DNA of 64,000 nt from the NCBI RefSeq assembly GCF_900005765.1, contig NC_041684.1:714889-778888 (forward strand). The letters are read 5' to 3'. The notes beneath the pieces were generated by a model. It had not been told where the DNA came from. It searched no databases and was given only the letters and a program-made list of their open reading frames with translations. The translations under genes and the position numbers were made by a program. Shown here one piece after another: positions 48,472-60,516 of this stretch (positions are counted from its first letter, which is position 1; each line of letters starts with the position of its first letter). Origin of the DNA: Plasmodium relictum (lineage: Eukaryota; Apicomplexa; Aconoidasida; Haemosporida; Plasmodiidae).

Positions 48472-51400
48472 TTATATTTTTTGACCTAATAAATAGCTTT
48501 TATATTTTTCTAATATATTTTTGTAATCTTCTTCAAGCTTAGTTTTTAATTGCTCTCTTCTTTCATTTGTCTATATAAATATATATATATATATATATGA
48601 AAGAAAAAAAAAAGATATAATAATAATATTTATAAATAGTTCATTTTAAATAGTATTGTAAATACATATATGATATTAATGAATAAAGGAATGAAAACAA
48701 TGATTTTTAAAATTTCTATATTTTATTTTTCTTTTCTATGATATATGCATATATAAATACATATATATATTACTTTTTTTTCTTCTTTCTTTAACATTTT
48801 TTCCTTTTCCTATAAACATTTTTTTTTTAATTATATAATTCATTTTAAAGTAATTATATTTTTTTATTAAATATAAAAAAAAAAAAAAAAAAAATTCATT
48901 TACCTCACACAGTTCTAGTTGTCTCTTTATTTTTTGTTTATTCAAATATATTCTATTTTCCATCCACAGTAAAAATTCGTTAATTTCTTCTTTTGACTAA
49001 AAAAAAAAAAAAAAGAAAAAATCCAATTTTTTTTTTTATTTACACAAATATTATAAAAAAAAAAAATTACTGAATTTATTAAATTTTCTTCAATCTCATA
49101 AACAAAAACACATCCACTAGAATCTCCAATTATTATCTTGTTGTAGGCATATTTATAAATATCTTTATATGATGGAAATATACAAAAAAAAAAAAAAAAG
49201 AATAAAAGAATAAAAGAATAAAAAATAATAAAAGTAATAATTCAAAAAGAAATAAAACTTAATATGCATACAGTAAAATGTGGAAAGCTACATAAAACAT
49301 TATTATTTTGAAAATAAGGATATAGTATAACAATTTAAAAAAAAAAGAAGTAATAAAGCAAAATTAAATTTGAAATTACTTTTATAATAAATATTTTATT
49401 TTTTGATTTTACCATCTTCATTTTTACTCATTAAATATTCATTAGTGTCTATAATTTCATCATAACTTTCATAAATAATGTCAAGATTATCATTTTTAAT
49501 TGGTTTCTTTTTTTTTTCTAAGTTTTTAAATAATTCAGAATCATAATTTTGAAAAATATTTATGCATGTTAAGCTATAACTACTAATCGTTAATGAGTAT
49601 ATATAATGATTTTTTTGATCTAGTAGATTCCATATTTCAATTTGTCCATTTATTTTCCCTATGAATATTATACTTATTTTTGCTTGACTAAATTCACAAC
49701 AAGAATATATTTCATTGCTCCTAAAAAAAAAAAAAAAAACAGTAAAAAATATCTTTACAGAAATGATGTTTTTATGGTTGTGTATTAATTGAGATAAATA
49801 TATAAATGAATTAATTTTTCTTTATTATTATATGCTTTAATATAAAAAAAAAAAGAAAAATTTTTTTTTGGTATATACATAAAGTTATTAAATAGAAAAA
49901 TGAAATATATCAAATCAAGTAAATAAATAAGTTATCCAAAATAAAGAAGTAAAATTATAATATAATATATTTATAAACAAAAATTTTCTTGTAAGCTTAC
50001 TTGGGAGATATATATAAAGGATGTTCTTCATTTTCTTTCCATAAATAAAAATTGGTATCAGTTAAAGTTAGAATTAAAGATTTCAAGATATTATTTCTCT
50101 TTACACATAACAATGTCTTAAAATTTTTATAATCCTTTAATAAAATAAAAGAACAGTATATTAAGTTATTCAATTTATTGAAATTTAAAATTTGTTCTCT
50201 TTATTTTTTTTTTTAATAAAAAGAAAAATACACATCTGTGTGTATAAATAAATCATTATTTCATTTTCTAAAATTATAATATTAATTTATTCATTTATTA
50301 TTATATTTTTTTTTTCCTTTTACATCATTTAATTTTCCAATAATAGAGTAGTTTTTCTCTTTTTGCATACATCCGTACATATTACCGACTATATATTCTC
50401 CTTCTTCCTATGTAAAAATTTTTCAAAATGAAATTCATATGAAGAAAGCTATATCTAAAGTGTTAGAACAAAGTATTAGATAAAAAAGGAACAAAGAAAT
50501 AAACTTAACACATATGAACTTGATAATATGAGAGGTGATTACTATAATAATAAGTAAACTAATATATAAATAAGTATATCAGTAATTAATGTAATGATAT
50601 AATATAAAAAGAAGATTACTGAAAATGCGAAAAATGATGCGACATTTGGATTTATTTCCATAAAATGAAAATATGTGAATCCCAAAGAATATTCTATAAA
50701 AAAAAAAAAAAAAACATTAAAATAATAATTTTTCCTATTTTTTAGAATAATCAAGAATTAATTTAGAATAATTATAAATTGGAAATAATAATAAAGAAAA
50801 AAAAAAAATTAATTTTTTAATATTTTATAATTAATGAATAATTAAAGCTTGACATAAACTTTACCTGTATTTGGTCTAGTAATAGTTATTTTGAAAAGTG
50901 GTTTAAAACTATACAATTCATCAACAGGCTCCTTTTCTTTTTTTTTCATATTATTTTTTACTTCAATGATTTCAATATTTGTTGCATCCCATATTAAAAT
51001 TGTTCCATCAACTATACAAAAAAAAAATAAAATAAAAATAATAAAAGTAACAAAAAAAAAAAAAAAAAAAAAGTGATCACCAGAAATGGAAATTAATAAA
51101 TGGTAATTTTTTTGGTAATTAAAAGATATTTTCTTTTCAGATAATATCAAGTTTTTATCATTTAAAAATATAAGAGACGTTACTTCTCTTTTGTGTGATT
51201 GCTCAATGCTACTAAACAAGTAAGGTTCTATATCAATTGTTTTTTCGTCTAAAATGAAAAAAAAAAAAAAAAAAAAATATAACCTTATAGTAATTATATA
51301 TATATATATATATATTATGTATTAGTTATATTTTTTTTAATACTTATTTTAGAATCTAAAATCGACTTTCCATAAAAATTCTGAGGTAATTTCCATATAA

Positions 51401-53637
51401 CTAACTATACAAACGTATTTTGGAAATATTTTAATTTATATGTATAATAATCAATATATAATTTTACTAAAAAAAAAAAAAAAAAAAATAGTAGAAGCAA
51501 ACCAATCCATTACTGCATCCAGCAATAACCAAATTATAATCTTTTTCATTTACAACAGCACTAGAAATTTGCTAAAATTATATATATTTAAAAAAGAACA
51601 TTTATTATTTCATCAAAATAATTAAAAATAATTTCTATATTATTTTTCTATTTAATATTTTTACATATGGAGATATTAAAGCATATAATGGATTTATATA
51701 GTTATTATAACACCAAATAAGAATATAACTATCTGTATTAACTCCTTCAATAAAATTATCATTTTTATGATTATTAACATAAATTACAAATATTAAATAA
51801 TTTATTAAAGATAAATAGAGTGTAAATAAAACAACTTTATCTGTTGTATATTTCACGTCTGTATATATAAATATTTTATTTAAATTTTTGATATTTTTAA
51901 ATGGAAAAACATCATTGCTTTGTTTATTTTTTTGTTCTTCTTTCGGAGATATTATCAGATTTTCGATTATTGATTTTTCAATAATAGGAAAAAATTGATA
52001 AAGAAATTTTTGTAACTTATTTGATTTTAATATTTCTTCTTTCTTCTTTTTTAAAAATTCTATATTATATTGAGTTCCTAAACTTTTATATACCGTTTGA
52101 TATGTTTGACAATTTTTGTTTTGAAGAATAATAGAATTTTTTGAAAAAAAATCTAAAGTTTTCTCTTTTAACACAGAATTATGCTATCAAATAAAGACAT
52201 AAACATTATTATATTATAGTTCAAAAAAAAAAAAAAAAAATTAGTATATCCCTATATACTTATATATATTTATTTATTTATTTTTTTTTAGTTTACTATT
52301 GTATTATTTTTAATGGATGTGAACTCATTTTTTTCCATAAACTCAGGTTTTTTATATATTTTTTTCTTTTTATCAATATATATATACTTTTTAAATTTTT
52401 TCCTATTTTCTATTATATTTGTTGATTTTATTTCTTTTTTAATTTCTTCTTCATTTAATGAAATATATTCCTTTGGTTTAATAAAAATACAATTTAATTC
52501 TTCTTTTTCATTAGAATTATCTATTCCGTTATTTTTATTTTTATTTTCATCTAAATTTACTGTAGAATTTTTATTTTTCTGCAAGATAAAAAAAAAGAAA
52601 AAAAGCAAATTAATGAAGCATCAAGAAAAAAAAAGGTTAGACAATAAAAAAAAAAAAAAATTAAACCTTTATGAAGTAAGAAAATGTTTTTATATCTACA
52701 ACTAATGCATAATTTTTTTTGTAATACTTTTGAGGATTTCTAAAAATTAAAATATCATCAAAATTATAGTCCTTAAAAAATAAAGAAAGATAAAAAAATG
52801 AGTTAAATCAACTATTTAAATATAGTTTGCAAAATGATACAAAAATCATTTATTATTTTATTTTATATAATGAAGCACATATATGTATATTTTTACAATT
52901 AGAGAGTTCTTTATTAAAATTAATTCATCTGTGTTCATATATTTGTGAAGAAGTGAAAACAGATAATTTTTTTTTATAACAACAGAATAGGAATTTTTAA
53001 AAATTGCATTTCTTAATTCATCACAAAAATTTACTCCTAATATATTTTTTATATTTTTTTCTAATTCTATATTTACAACACTAAAACGAAATGAAAAAAT
53101 TAAAAAATAAATAAAGTAAAAGGAAATGGGAATTAAAAATTAAATTTAAAGTCATGTAAATTATTATATCCTTAGTTTAAAATACTTTTCTGTCTTTTTT
53201 TTTTTTTTTGCTTATTTATATATATTAAAATCTAAAGGAATTAACCTTATTAGAGAATTGAAATTTTTATGATTCATTTGTGTAACCCCTAATTTTTCTG
53301 AATTTCCGTTTGATAAGTACATATCGGTTAATGTTGAATTTTTTAAAATATTATTTTTTTTTTCATTATTATCGCTTCTACTTCTTATATCACTTTCTAT
53401 TTTTCTTTTTTCATCATATTCTTTTTCATTTTTATTTTTTATATCAGTATCACTTTTATTTTTAATATCTACTTCATTTTTATTTTTAATATCTATTTCA
53501 TTTTTTTTTTTCATATCAATTTTTTTCTTAATATTTTCTTTTTTTCTATTTTCTAATTTTTCATTTTCCTTTTTTTCCTTTTTCTTTTTTTGATCTTTTT
53601 CTTTTCTTTCTATAAGTGCGTTATTTTTCCCCTTCAT
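48472..53637 (-). CDS. WD40 axonemal dynein intermediate chain (IC140/DNAI3-like)
   Basis: Seventeen exons with consistent phases give 948 residues: 53637-53246, 53080-52897, 52771-52667, 52578-52297, 52183-51665, 51571-51503, 51404-51344, 51248-51081, 51011-50865, 50693-50620, 50407-50324, 50134-50001, 49720-49413, 49162-49071, 48996-48904, 48809-48774, 48570-48472. Residues 1-90 are a Lys/Glu repeat. From exon 5 a dynein-intermediate-chain propeller follows: DSYILIWCYNN, SPY, AGCSNGLLVIW, SISVDGTILIWD, TDTNFYLWKEN, INGQIEIWN, GDSSGCVFVYE, and then a charged C-terminal helix. The long N-terminus and C-terminal coiled coil fit inner-arm dynein IC140 (WDR63/DNAI3) best. In Plasmodium only the male gamete has an axoneme, so male expression is expected. 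Confidence 0.85.
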
Positions 53638-54061
53638 TATTATTTCTTTTTATAAGAAAATTATATTTTAAATTTAAAATATATATTAAATAATAAAAAT
53701 TAAGAAAAAATATGGTAAAAATTAAAATCTATATTTTTTTTTAATTTCATTTTAAATTATGTTAGATAATAATACTAAATTAGCTTAAGACAAAAAAAGA
53801 AAGTGTATATATATAGTGCATTTTTTAAGGTGTAAAAATATTTTATTAAGGTTATAGGATAAAATTAAATAAATTAAAGTTAAAAAAAAAAAAAAATGAG
53901 TTATAAATGATTAGTATTTTTTACTTATGATTCATATTAAAACAAAAAAAATAAAGTAAATTTTTATAATGATGCAAATATATGTATATATATATATCTT
54001 TATAAATTTTAATATAAAAATAGAATTTCAATATAAATAATTAAAAAAAAAAAATACTTTT
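53638..54061. other. Intergenic spacer
   Basis: About 420 bases between two minus-strand genes, poly(A)/poly(T) only; presumably the dynein-chain promoter and the upstream gene's 3' UTR. Confidence 0.7.
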
Positions 54062-55237
54062 TTATTTTAATTTTTGAAATTCGTCCTCTAATACATTTAA
54101 AAGATCTTCTATCTTTTTTTTATTTATTATTAATTTATTCTTATTATCATTTAATTTTATTTCCATATATATCTTACTATCATTTTCTTTAGAAGCCTTC
54201 TTTAATATATAAAGACCATATATACTTGCCTTAAGAAATATAAAAAAAAAAAAAAATATGTTTTTTCTATTTTTTTATTATTACAATTATATATTATTTT
54301 TAAACCAAATAAAAAATAGAGTGGGTGACTGAGCCAATAGCAAAAAAAAATCCTGCTAAAAATAAACCGAAAAGTTCTTTATTTTTATATTTTTTTGAAT
54401 TTTTTTGATTTAATATCTAAAAATTCGGAAATATATATATAAAAAAAAAAATTAATTAAAAAATTATTTTTATACTTTTCATTTTTTTTTTTTTAGAAAA
54501 AACTAAAATGCGTCTTATTGCATACTTTTGTTTTTTCTTCTATCAAATAAGACTTATCAATTAATAGATCATTTAATTCATTAATTACTTTTTCGTATTT
54601 AGCTTTTTTTTCTTCATTCAAAAATTTACAATTATTGTTTATTTCCTGTGAAAAAAAAAAGTTAAAATAAAATAAGAAAAAATATACAAGCATGTGTAAT
54701 AAATGCGGAATCAATTAGAAATATGTATATTATGATGACAATATATTTTTTCATTTTATTACACTGTTAATATTTTTACTTAATTTTTTTTGTTTTTTAT
54801 TATTTTTTTTTATTTTCTATATTTTTTTATTTTATTATTTTTTTTTTTTTATTATCACTAAAATATAATTATTTGAAAACAATAACGCATTTAGATATTT
54901 ATATAATTCATGTAATAGAATTATCGTTTCATTTTTTCTCTATGCATTAATATTTTCTAATTAACATAAAAATTAAAAGTAATGTAAATTTGAAATGAAT
55001 TACTTCTTGCAGTAAATACAGAGAACTTCTATCTAGTTTATTTTTTGCTTTTCTAATTGAGTTTATTATTATTTGTTCTGAAAAATATCTTTTATTAAAA
55101 TGCATATACTTTTTAGATAAAAAATGGTTTAGGTAAATTTCATCTTTAAAAAAATATTTTGATAGAGAGAAAAAATTTTTCATTGTATATTTATGAACTG
55201 TGGCATTAAAAGGTATAAACTTAATAAGTAAATGCAT
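54062..55237 (-). CDS. Small membrane protein with presequence-like N-terminus, four exons
   Basis: Exons 55237-55004, 54645-54526, 54416-54306 and 54229-54062, all phase 0, give 210 residues. Residues 1-60 contain Lys, His, Phe and Ser with few acids. A charged helix (EKKAKYEKVINELNDLL) follows, then one hydrophobic segment (LFGLFLAGFFFAIGSV) and a short soluble C-terminus ending in a predicted helix (EDLLNVLEDEFQKLK). I recognise no family. The layout of targeting region, coiled segment and single membrane helix is common in small subunits of apicomplexan respiratory complexes, which is only a suggestion. An alternative start at the internal ATG 54 bases downstream is possible. Divergent from the next gene. 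Confidence 0.7.
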
Positions 55238-55775
55238 TTTTCTATTATATCATGGTGTATTTTCATTTTTTTTTTAATGATATTTTTATATTAGTCTAAA
55301 AGTTGCATTTGATCTGATTTTTTTTTAAAAATATTGGGAGAAAAAAAAAAGGAAAACAAATAAAGCAAAGCTGATGTATTTTTTTTTTTTTTTTTTTTTG
55401 CAATCTATTGAAATATTAAAATTTTTTTCTTTTATTACACATATTTATAAATGAATGTACGTGCATTGTTTAATTTTTTCTTAAAAATTGAACATTTAAA
55501 TATGATATATATATATATATATATATATACATATTTGTATACATATAATTTTTTTTAATTTAAAAAAAGTTTTTAATAAATATATTTTATTGTAAAGTAA
55601 TTATATAGTTATTTAACCCAAAGTTTAAACATGCATATTTTTGTTTAAATTAAAAAAATATATATTTTTTAAATCTTCCTAATCAAAAATATACAATTTT
55701 TTATGCAAAAAAAAAAAAAAAAAAGAAAGAAATTTTTAATTTGTATAAAATATTCTTTAATATTTAAAAGAAAAA
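55238..55775. other. Divergent intergenic promoter region
   Basis: About 540 bases between two divergent small membrane-protein genes; a TA tract lies near 55507-55529. No gene seen. Confidence 0.7.
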
Positions 55776-56593
55776 ATGGGGTCACACATTCAAGCGTCAA
55801 GGTTTTTAGATAGTAATGTTTTTAAAGGAATTACATTATATATATAATAATTATATATATTATTTGCCTGATAGAAAATTAAAATTACTGCATAAAATTA
55901 ATAATATATAAATTTTTTATTATAATACATATATATATGCATAGTAAAAATTTTGTAATGAAATAGAATAATTATGTTAATATATAATGCTAATGTTATA
56001 ATAGATTAAATTTTTGTTAATTTTTATTTTTTTACAGGTGCAGTATTGTCTTTATTTGCTATGGTCGTATCTGCCTCTTTTCTTTATATGTTTTCTGAAT
56101 TTTATATATTATCAATTGAATCAAAATTATTTAATAATAAATTAAGTTTTATTTTATCTCGTTTATTTCCTTTTAAAGTAAAAAATTATAAAAATAAAAA
56201 TTTTTCTGAAGTGTAACTTATTATTTAAAAAAAAAAAAAAAAAAATAATTTTTGTTTTTTTAGAAAACCTTCGAATATAACTTAACACATATATTACTTC
56301 TTACAATATGTATCATTATTCTTAGTCTAAAGTAAAATAAGAAAGAATACCCAAAAAGCAATACATAATAATAATATAATACAAACATTTAAAAGAGCTA
56401 ATATCATTATATATATATGTATAAATAAAATGATTTTTTTATTATCTTTTCTTTATTTAGACCTGATTATGATTTTTATAATAAGATTAATGCAATAGAG
56501 TCGAAAAATAAAAATTCCCAAGTTAAAGAAGAATATTTACAAGAAAGTGAAGAAGGTGAAGTTAAAAGAAAACCACGAGAAAAAAGAAAGTAA
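55776..56593 (+). CDS. Small two-helix membrane protein, four exons
   Basis: Exons 55776-55812, 56038-56177, 56264-56331 and 56461-56593 join in phase to 125 residues. The first hydrophobic segment (SAVLSLFAMVVSASFLYMF) follows a 12-residue start, and a second (HILLLTICIIILSL) lies at about residues 69-82. A charged, Lys/Arg/Glu-rich tail ends in KRKPREKRK, resembling the basic C-terminal tails of ER membrane proteins. Tyr/Phe-Asn-Leu before the second helix faintly recalls the last helix of TRAP-gamma, but this is too weak to name it. All three introns have GTAAxx donors and AG acceptors after T-rich tracts. Confidence 0.7.
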
Positions 56594-56921
56594 AAGCAAA
56601 ATAGGTAAGTTAAGAAAATATATATTTTTATTATAGTAAAAAATTGTACTCTAAATAAATGAATCATGTTTTTATCGTAATCAAAAAAAAGTACATATAT
56701 ATATTAAAAAAAATAAAGATGCAATAAAATTGATAAAAAGTATTATTTATAAAAAATAGAAGAAAAACTTTAAAATTTATAAATTATACAGATAATTTTT
56801 TTTTTTTTTTAAATATATATTTTACATAAACATTAAGTTTAAAAAAAATTAATATACTCATCATTGATAATAAAATGAAAAAAAAATTAAATTAGCATAT
56901 ATTGTATTCTTACTTAAAGTA
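56594..56921. other. Convergent 3' intergenic region
   Basis: About 330 bases between convergent genes, A/T homopolymers only. Confidence 0.7.
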
Positions 56922-59567
56922 CTATATAGGTTGATAATTAAAAAAGGTTTTCATATCATTAAATGTATCATATATTGTTTCATTTTGATTTTTTTCAATA
57001 CTTTTATGAATCTTACTAATTATATAAAAGAACATAGATACATCTTCAATCATAGGGTAAATCGGATAGTTGTGAATGTCATTTGTGAATAATAAATTGC
57101 AAATATTTTTGTTTTCTTTTAATTCAATAATTTCATTTTTATTATAATAATTATTTATTTGATTAAATTCATAATTCTTATATCCATCTTTATTTTTTTG
57201 ATTTATTTCATTAAATTTACTATCATTTATTTCATCAGAATTACTATCATTTATTTCATCTTTTTCCATTTCTTTTTCTTTCATTTCTTCATTTTCGTTT
57301 CCTTTTTCCTTTTCATTTTGTATATTTTCAAATATACTTTTATAATAATCTATGTTTTCATTAATAATTTTTATAGTATCTTTTCTATATATAATAGGTT
57401 TGTATTCATAATAAGCGTAATAAATAATTCCTTCGTTTCTCAATATATCGTTAAAAGAATTTATAAAAAAATCCTTTTTCATTTTATTAATCTCATTTTT
57501 TTCGTCATTATTTTCAATTTTTATATCTTTAACCTCATTACTTATATTATTATTTTCATTTTTTATTTCATTATTTAGATCAAGTTCTTGCTCTTTTTTT
57601 GACTCTTTATCATTTAAAAAAATTTTAATTTTTTCGAGTAATTTTTCATTATACACATCTTTTATTGGTAAGCATAAATCGATACATTTATTATTATTTT
57701 TGTATTTGTTAATAAATAATATTAACACATCAAGTAGTAACAAAAAATTTGATGGTTTCTGAAATTTTGAATTATTTATTTTGTTCTCATTTTCTTGGTT
57801 TTTGTAAATATTAGAGTCATCATATGTAATTTTTTCTTCCTCTTCAATTTCTAAATAAGTAAAGTAGGTTAAAAAAAAGCCAACAGGGCAAGAACCACTA
57901 TTATAATCTAATTGCAAAATATGAACACAAATATAAGAATTATCATCCTTCATTTCTTTTTCTTCTGGTTTCTTTTGTTTATGTATATAAAAAGAAAGAC
58001 CACTTTTACCAATCAATGAATAGGTACTTATAACTATTAGTCTATTAGTTCTTATATGAGTTTTTTTTTGTTTAGAATTTTTTTTATTTTTTTTTTTTAA
58101 AACATGCTTTTTCATTTCATTGAAATTCATATTAGATCCAGATGAAATAAAAAACTTAGCTCTAATTTTGTATCCATTGTCTAGGATAACTTCTTTTATT
58201 TGCAAAGTATTGTCTTTTTTTTTTTTTTTTTTATTAATATAAAAATCATCATATAATATATTTTGAATTTTTCTATTAATCATATATATGCAATTATTTA
58301 GACAGGAAACTCTTGACAAGGCATATATAATATCATTTAATCCATAACATGGGTAAATAAAAGCATTCTCAAAAAGATTTTGTAATTTAAATTTATTTAA
58401 AGAATTTATTAAAATATGCAAACGCTGTAAAAACTCTTTTTTATTCATAACATATATTTTTTCTTTTGTATAACCACTTAAATAATACTTTGAAATATTC
58501 ATATTTTTACTATATTTTAATTGTAAATCGAATAAACCTATACCATATACTATATAATCAGTTATTTTATCATTAATATTATATGTTCTTAAATACTCCA
58601 AAATATTAATATTTTCACCATTTATATTTTTTTGTTTTTCATTATCAATAGAGTTATTTTTTACTTCATTTATAGAATATTCATTATTTTTAAAAATTTC
58701 CTTTTGCGTTGTATTTGATTTTTTTAAAAAAGAATGATTAGAAAAATTTGAGAAACTATAGTTTTTATCATAGTCAATGTTTTTATAAATAAAATTCATA
58801 ATCATTCTTTTTTCATTAAGATTTAAATTAGGGTCTAGAAAAACTTGTGATTTATTCAAAGGGATTTTTAGTATAATTAAATCATCTTTATCTTCATTAG
58901 ATTTAGTGCAAATACTATCAATATCTTTGCTCACTATATTATTGATTTTCTTCATTTCTTTTTCCCCTTCATTTTTACTGATTATTTCATTTTTATTCAT
59001 TGTAATTACTTCATTTGATTTTTTATTTTTATCCTCTTTTTCATTCATAACACTATTTTTTATTTTACCTAATGTAAATAATTTATCATTTACATTATCT
59101 TTTTCTTCTACATTTTTAATGATTTTCTCAATTTTATTACTTTTTTTGTAAGTTAAATAAAAGTTTTGTATGCCTATAAAGCTTATATAAATATGAGCAT
59201 TTAAAATGACCAGTAAATTAACAATATTACTTTCATTGTATATTATTTTTGGATTTAAATCAATATTAAACTTATTGTTATTTAATTGAAAATAATTCAC
59301 AATTATTTCTTTAAGGAGTTTTTTTTTTCTTTTATCTAAACTTGAAAAGGGTATAAATTCCTCATAAAAATTCTCTAAATTCTTCTTTTCATCTTCAAAT
59401 TGATTAAAATTTAATGAACAGTTAACATCACCATAATAACTATTTTTATCAATATTTATTACTTTATAATTTTTAATAGAAAAATAAACTGATAATAAGG
59501 TGTTCAACAGACTTGTTCCACATATTAATATATCACAATTAAAAATATTGTTTTTTTCCGTATCCAT
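56922..59567 (-). CDS. REP: Rab escort protein (GDI/CHM family)
   Basis: Presents newly made Rab GTPases to geranylgeranyl transferase II for C-terminal prenylation. Single exon, 881 residues, about twice the length of Rab GDI, as for REP. The FAD-like N-terminal motif is CDILICGTSLLNTLL with IDKNSYYGD following (the family has GTG-x2-E and D-x3-YYGG). Later family stretches include NIDLNPKIIYNES, DYIVYGIGLFD, YPCYGLNDIIYALSR (family PLYGxGELPQ) and the C-terminal LFTNDIHNYPIYPMIEDVS. Long Asn/Lys/Glu insertions separate these blocks (about 150-245 and 630-790). REP rather than GDI is inferred from length, divergence of the GTG motif and my recollection that Plasmodium GDI is a separate, canonical gene. 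Confidence 0.85.
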   Translation of the reverse strand: MDTEKNNIFNCDILICGTSLLNTLLSVYFSIKNYKVINIDKNSYYGDVNCSLNFNQFEDEKKNLENFYEEFIPFSSLDKRKKKLLKEIIVNYFQLNNNKFNIDLNPKIIYNESNIVNLLVILNAHIYISFIGIQNFYLTYKKSNKIEKIIKNVEEKDNVNDKLFTLGKIKNSVMNEKEDKNKKSNEVITMNKNEIISKNEGEKEMKKINNIVSKDIDSICTKSNEDKDDLIILKIPLNKSQVFLDPNLNLNEKRMIMNFIYKNIDYDKNYSFSNFSNHSFLKKSNTTQKEIFKNNEYSINEVKNNSIDNEKQKNINGENINILEYLRTYNINDKITDYIVYGIGLFDLQLKYSKNMNISKYYLSGYTKEKIYVMNKKEFLQRLHILINSLNKFKLQNLFENAFIYPCYGLNDIIYALSRVSCLNNCIYMINRKIQNILYDDFYINKKKKKKDNTLQIKEVILDNGYKIRAKFFISSGSNMNFNEMKKHVLKKKNKKNSKQKKTHIRTNRLIVISTYSLIGKSGLSFYIHKQKKPEEKEMKDDNSYICVHILQLDYNSGSCPVGFFLTYFTYLEIEEEEKITYDDSNIYKNQENENKINNSKFQKPSNFLLLLDVLILFINKYKNNNKCIDLCLPIKDVYNEKLLEKIKIFLNDKESKKEQELDLNNEIKNENNNISNEVKDIKIENNDEKNEINKMKKDFFINSFNDILRNEGIIYYAYYEYKPIIYRKDTIKIINENIDYYKSIFENIQNEKEKGNENEEMKEKEMEKDEINDSNSDEINDSKFNEINQKNKDGYKNYEFNQINNYYNKNEIIELKENKNICNLLFTNDIHNYPIYPMIEDVSMFFYIISKIHKSIEKNQNETIYDTFNDMKTFFNYQPI

Positions 59568-59923
59568 TAGATTAAAAAAGAATTTTAAAGAAAAATGAGA
59601 ATTAATTATCTAATTTAGCATAACAAGATTATCAGTTTTAATTTAATAATGTGCATTAAAGAAAAAAATAATAAATAAAATAAAAAAATCTTTCAATTTT
59701 ATAATTTTTTTTTTTTTACTTTATATAATTTTTTAATTATTAATTCATGTATATGTATTTTTAAAAGATATAAGTGTTATAAATTTAAAAAAGTGTTAAA
59801 ATTAAAAAAAAAAAAATTTTATTTTAATTATAGTACAAAACATGTATGGAATTACGTTTCTTTATATATACTTTTCTTTATATTTCCCCACAAAAAAAAT
59901 ATTAGTGTAATATAAATAAAAGC
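59568..59923. other. Divergent intergenic promoter region
   Basis: About 360 bases between REP and the small basic gene; poly(A)/poly(T), no other feature seen. Confidence 0.65.
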
Positions 59924-60339
59924 ATGTTGTTATTTTTTAATTCAACGTTTTCAAAAATCATCAAAAGAAGTTTTATATCACTAAATAGTATAAAATTAAT
60001 AAAAATATAAAAAATTAATTTCATTAAAATTTTAAAATATCTTTAAGCAAAAAAATAGTTTCCAAATTTATTTTTTATTTCTTTGAAAGTTCTTTTATTA
60101 TTTATATTTATTTAAATTATTTAATACATTTTCACTATGTAGATTATTATATAGATCAAGATTTCTACATTTTAAACAAATTTTATAGTTGTTACAATAT
60201 TAAATTTTTTTTTTTTAATTTTTAAGGTATTTTGTATTCAAAAAGGACATGGCAAACCAACATGAAAAGGAAAACTTACAGATCGAAAAAAAGAAAAAAG
60301 TATATTAGAATAGGTGAAACATTAATTAGAATTCAATGA
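59924..60339 (+). CDS. Two-exon 58-residue basic protein, candidate mitochondrial ribosomal protein bL34
   Basis: Exons 59924-59987 and 60227-60339 (donor AGTATAA, acceptor TTTTAAG after a T tract) join in phase. The first exon codes MLLFFNSTFSKIIKRSFISLN, hydrophobic/basic/hydroxylated and free of acids, a good mitochondrial presequence. The second codes YSKRTWQTNMKRKTYRSKKR and a short tail ending RIGETLIRIQ. Bacterial bL34 begins KRT(Y/F)Q and continues with KRK and many Arg/Lys, so the KRTWQ...KRK spacing fits, although the family's HGFRARM block is not recognisable. Neither exon is long enough to stand out alone; support comes from phase, splice sites and motif. Alternative: an unrelated short basic protein, or no gene. 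Confidence 0.5.
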
Positions 60340-60516
60340 AATAAATTAAATTTTTTTTTCATTATTTTATTTTAATTTATTTTTACATTTTTTTATAATT
60401 TTTTTGAAATATTTTATTTGAGTACTTAATTTCTTTATTTTTTTTTAAATTAACATATTTAAAATATGCTTATTATTTTAAGAATGTATTATTATGAAAA
60501 TTTTCCATTAATTTTT

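Noticed and set aside
52313-52705. Phe/Ser-rich + strand open frame
   Set aside because: Antisense shadow of exon 4 of the dynein intermediate chain, which has in-phase splice sites.
57159-57578. Phe/Ile-rich + strand open frame with apparent membrane segments
   Set aside because: Complement of the Asn/Glu/Lys-rich insertion of the Rab escort protein.
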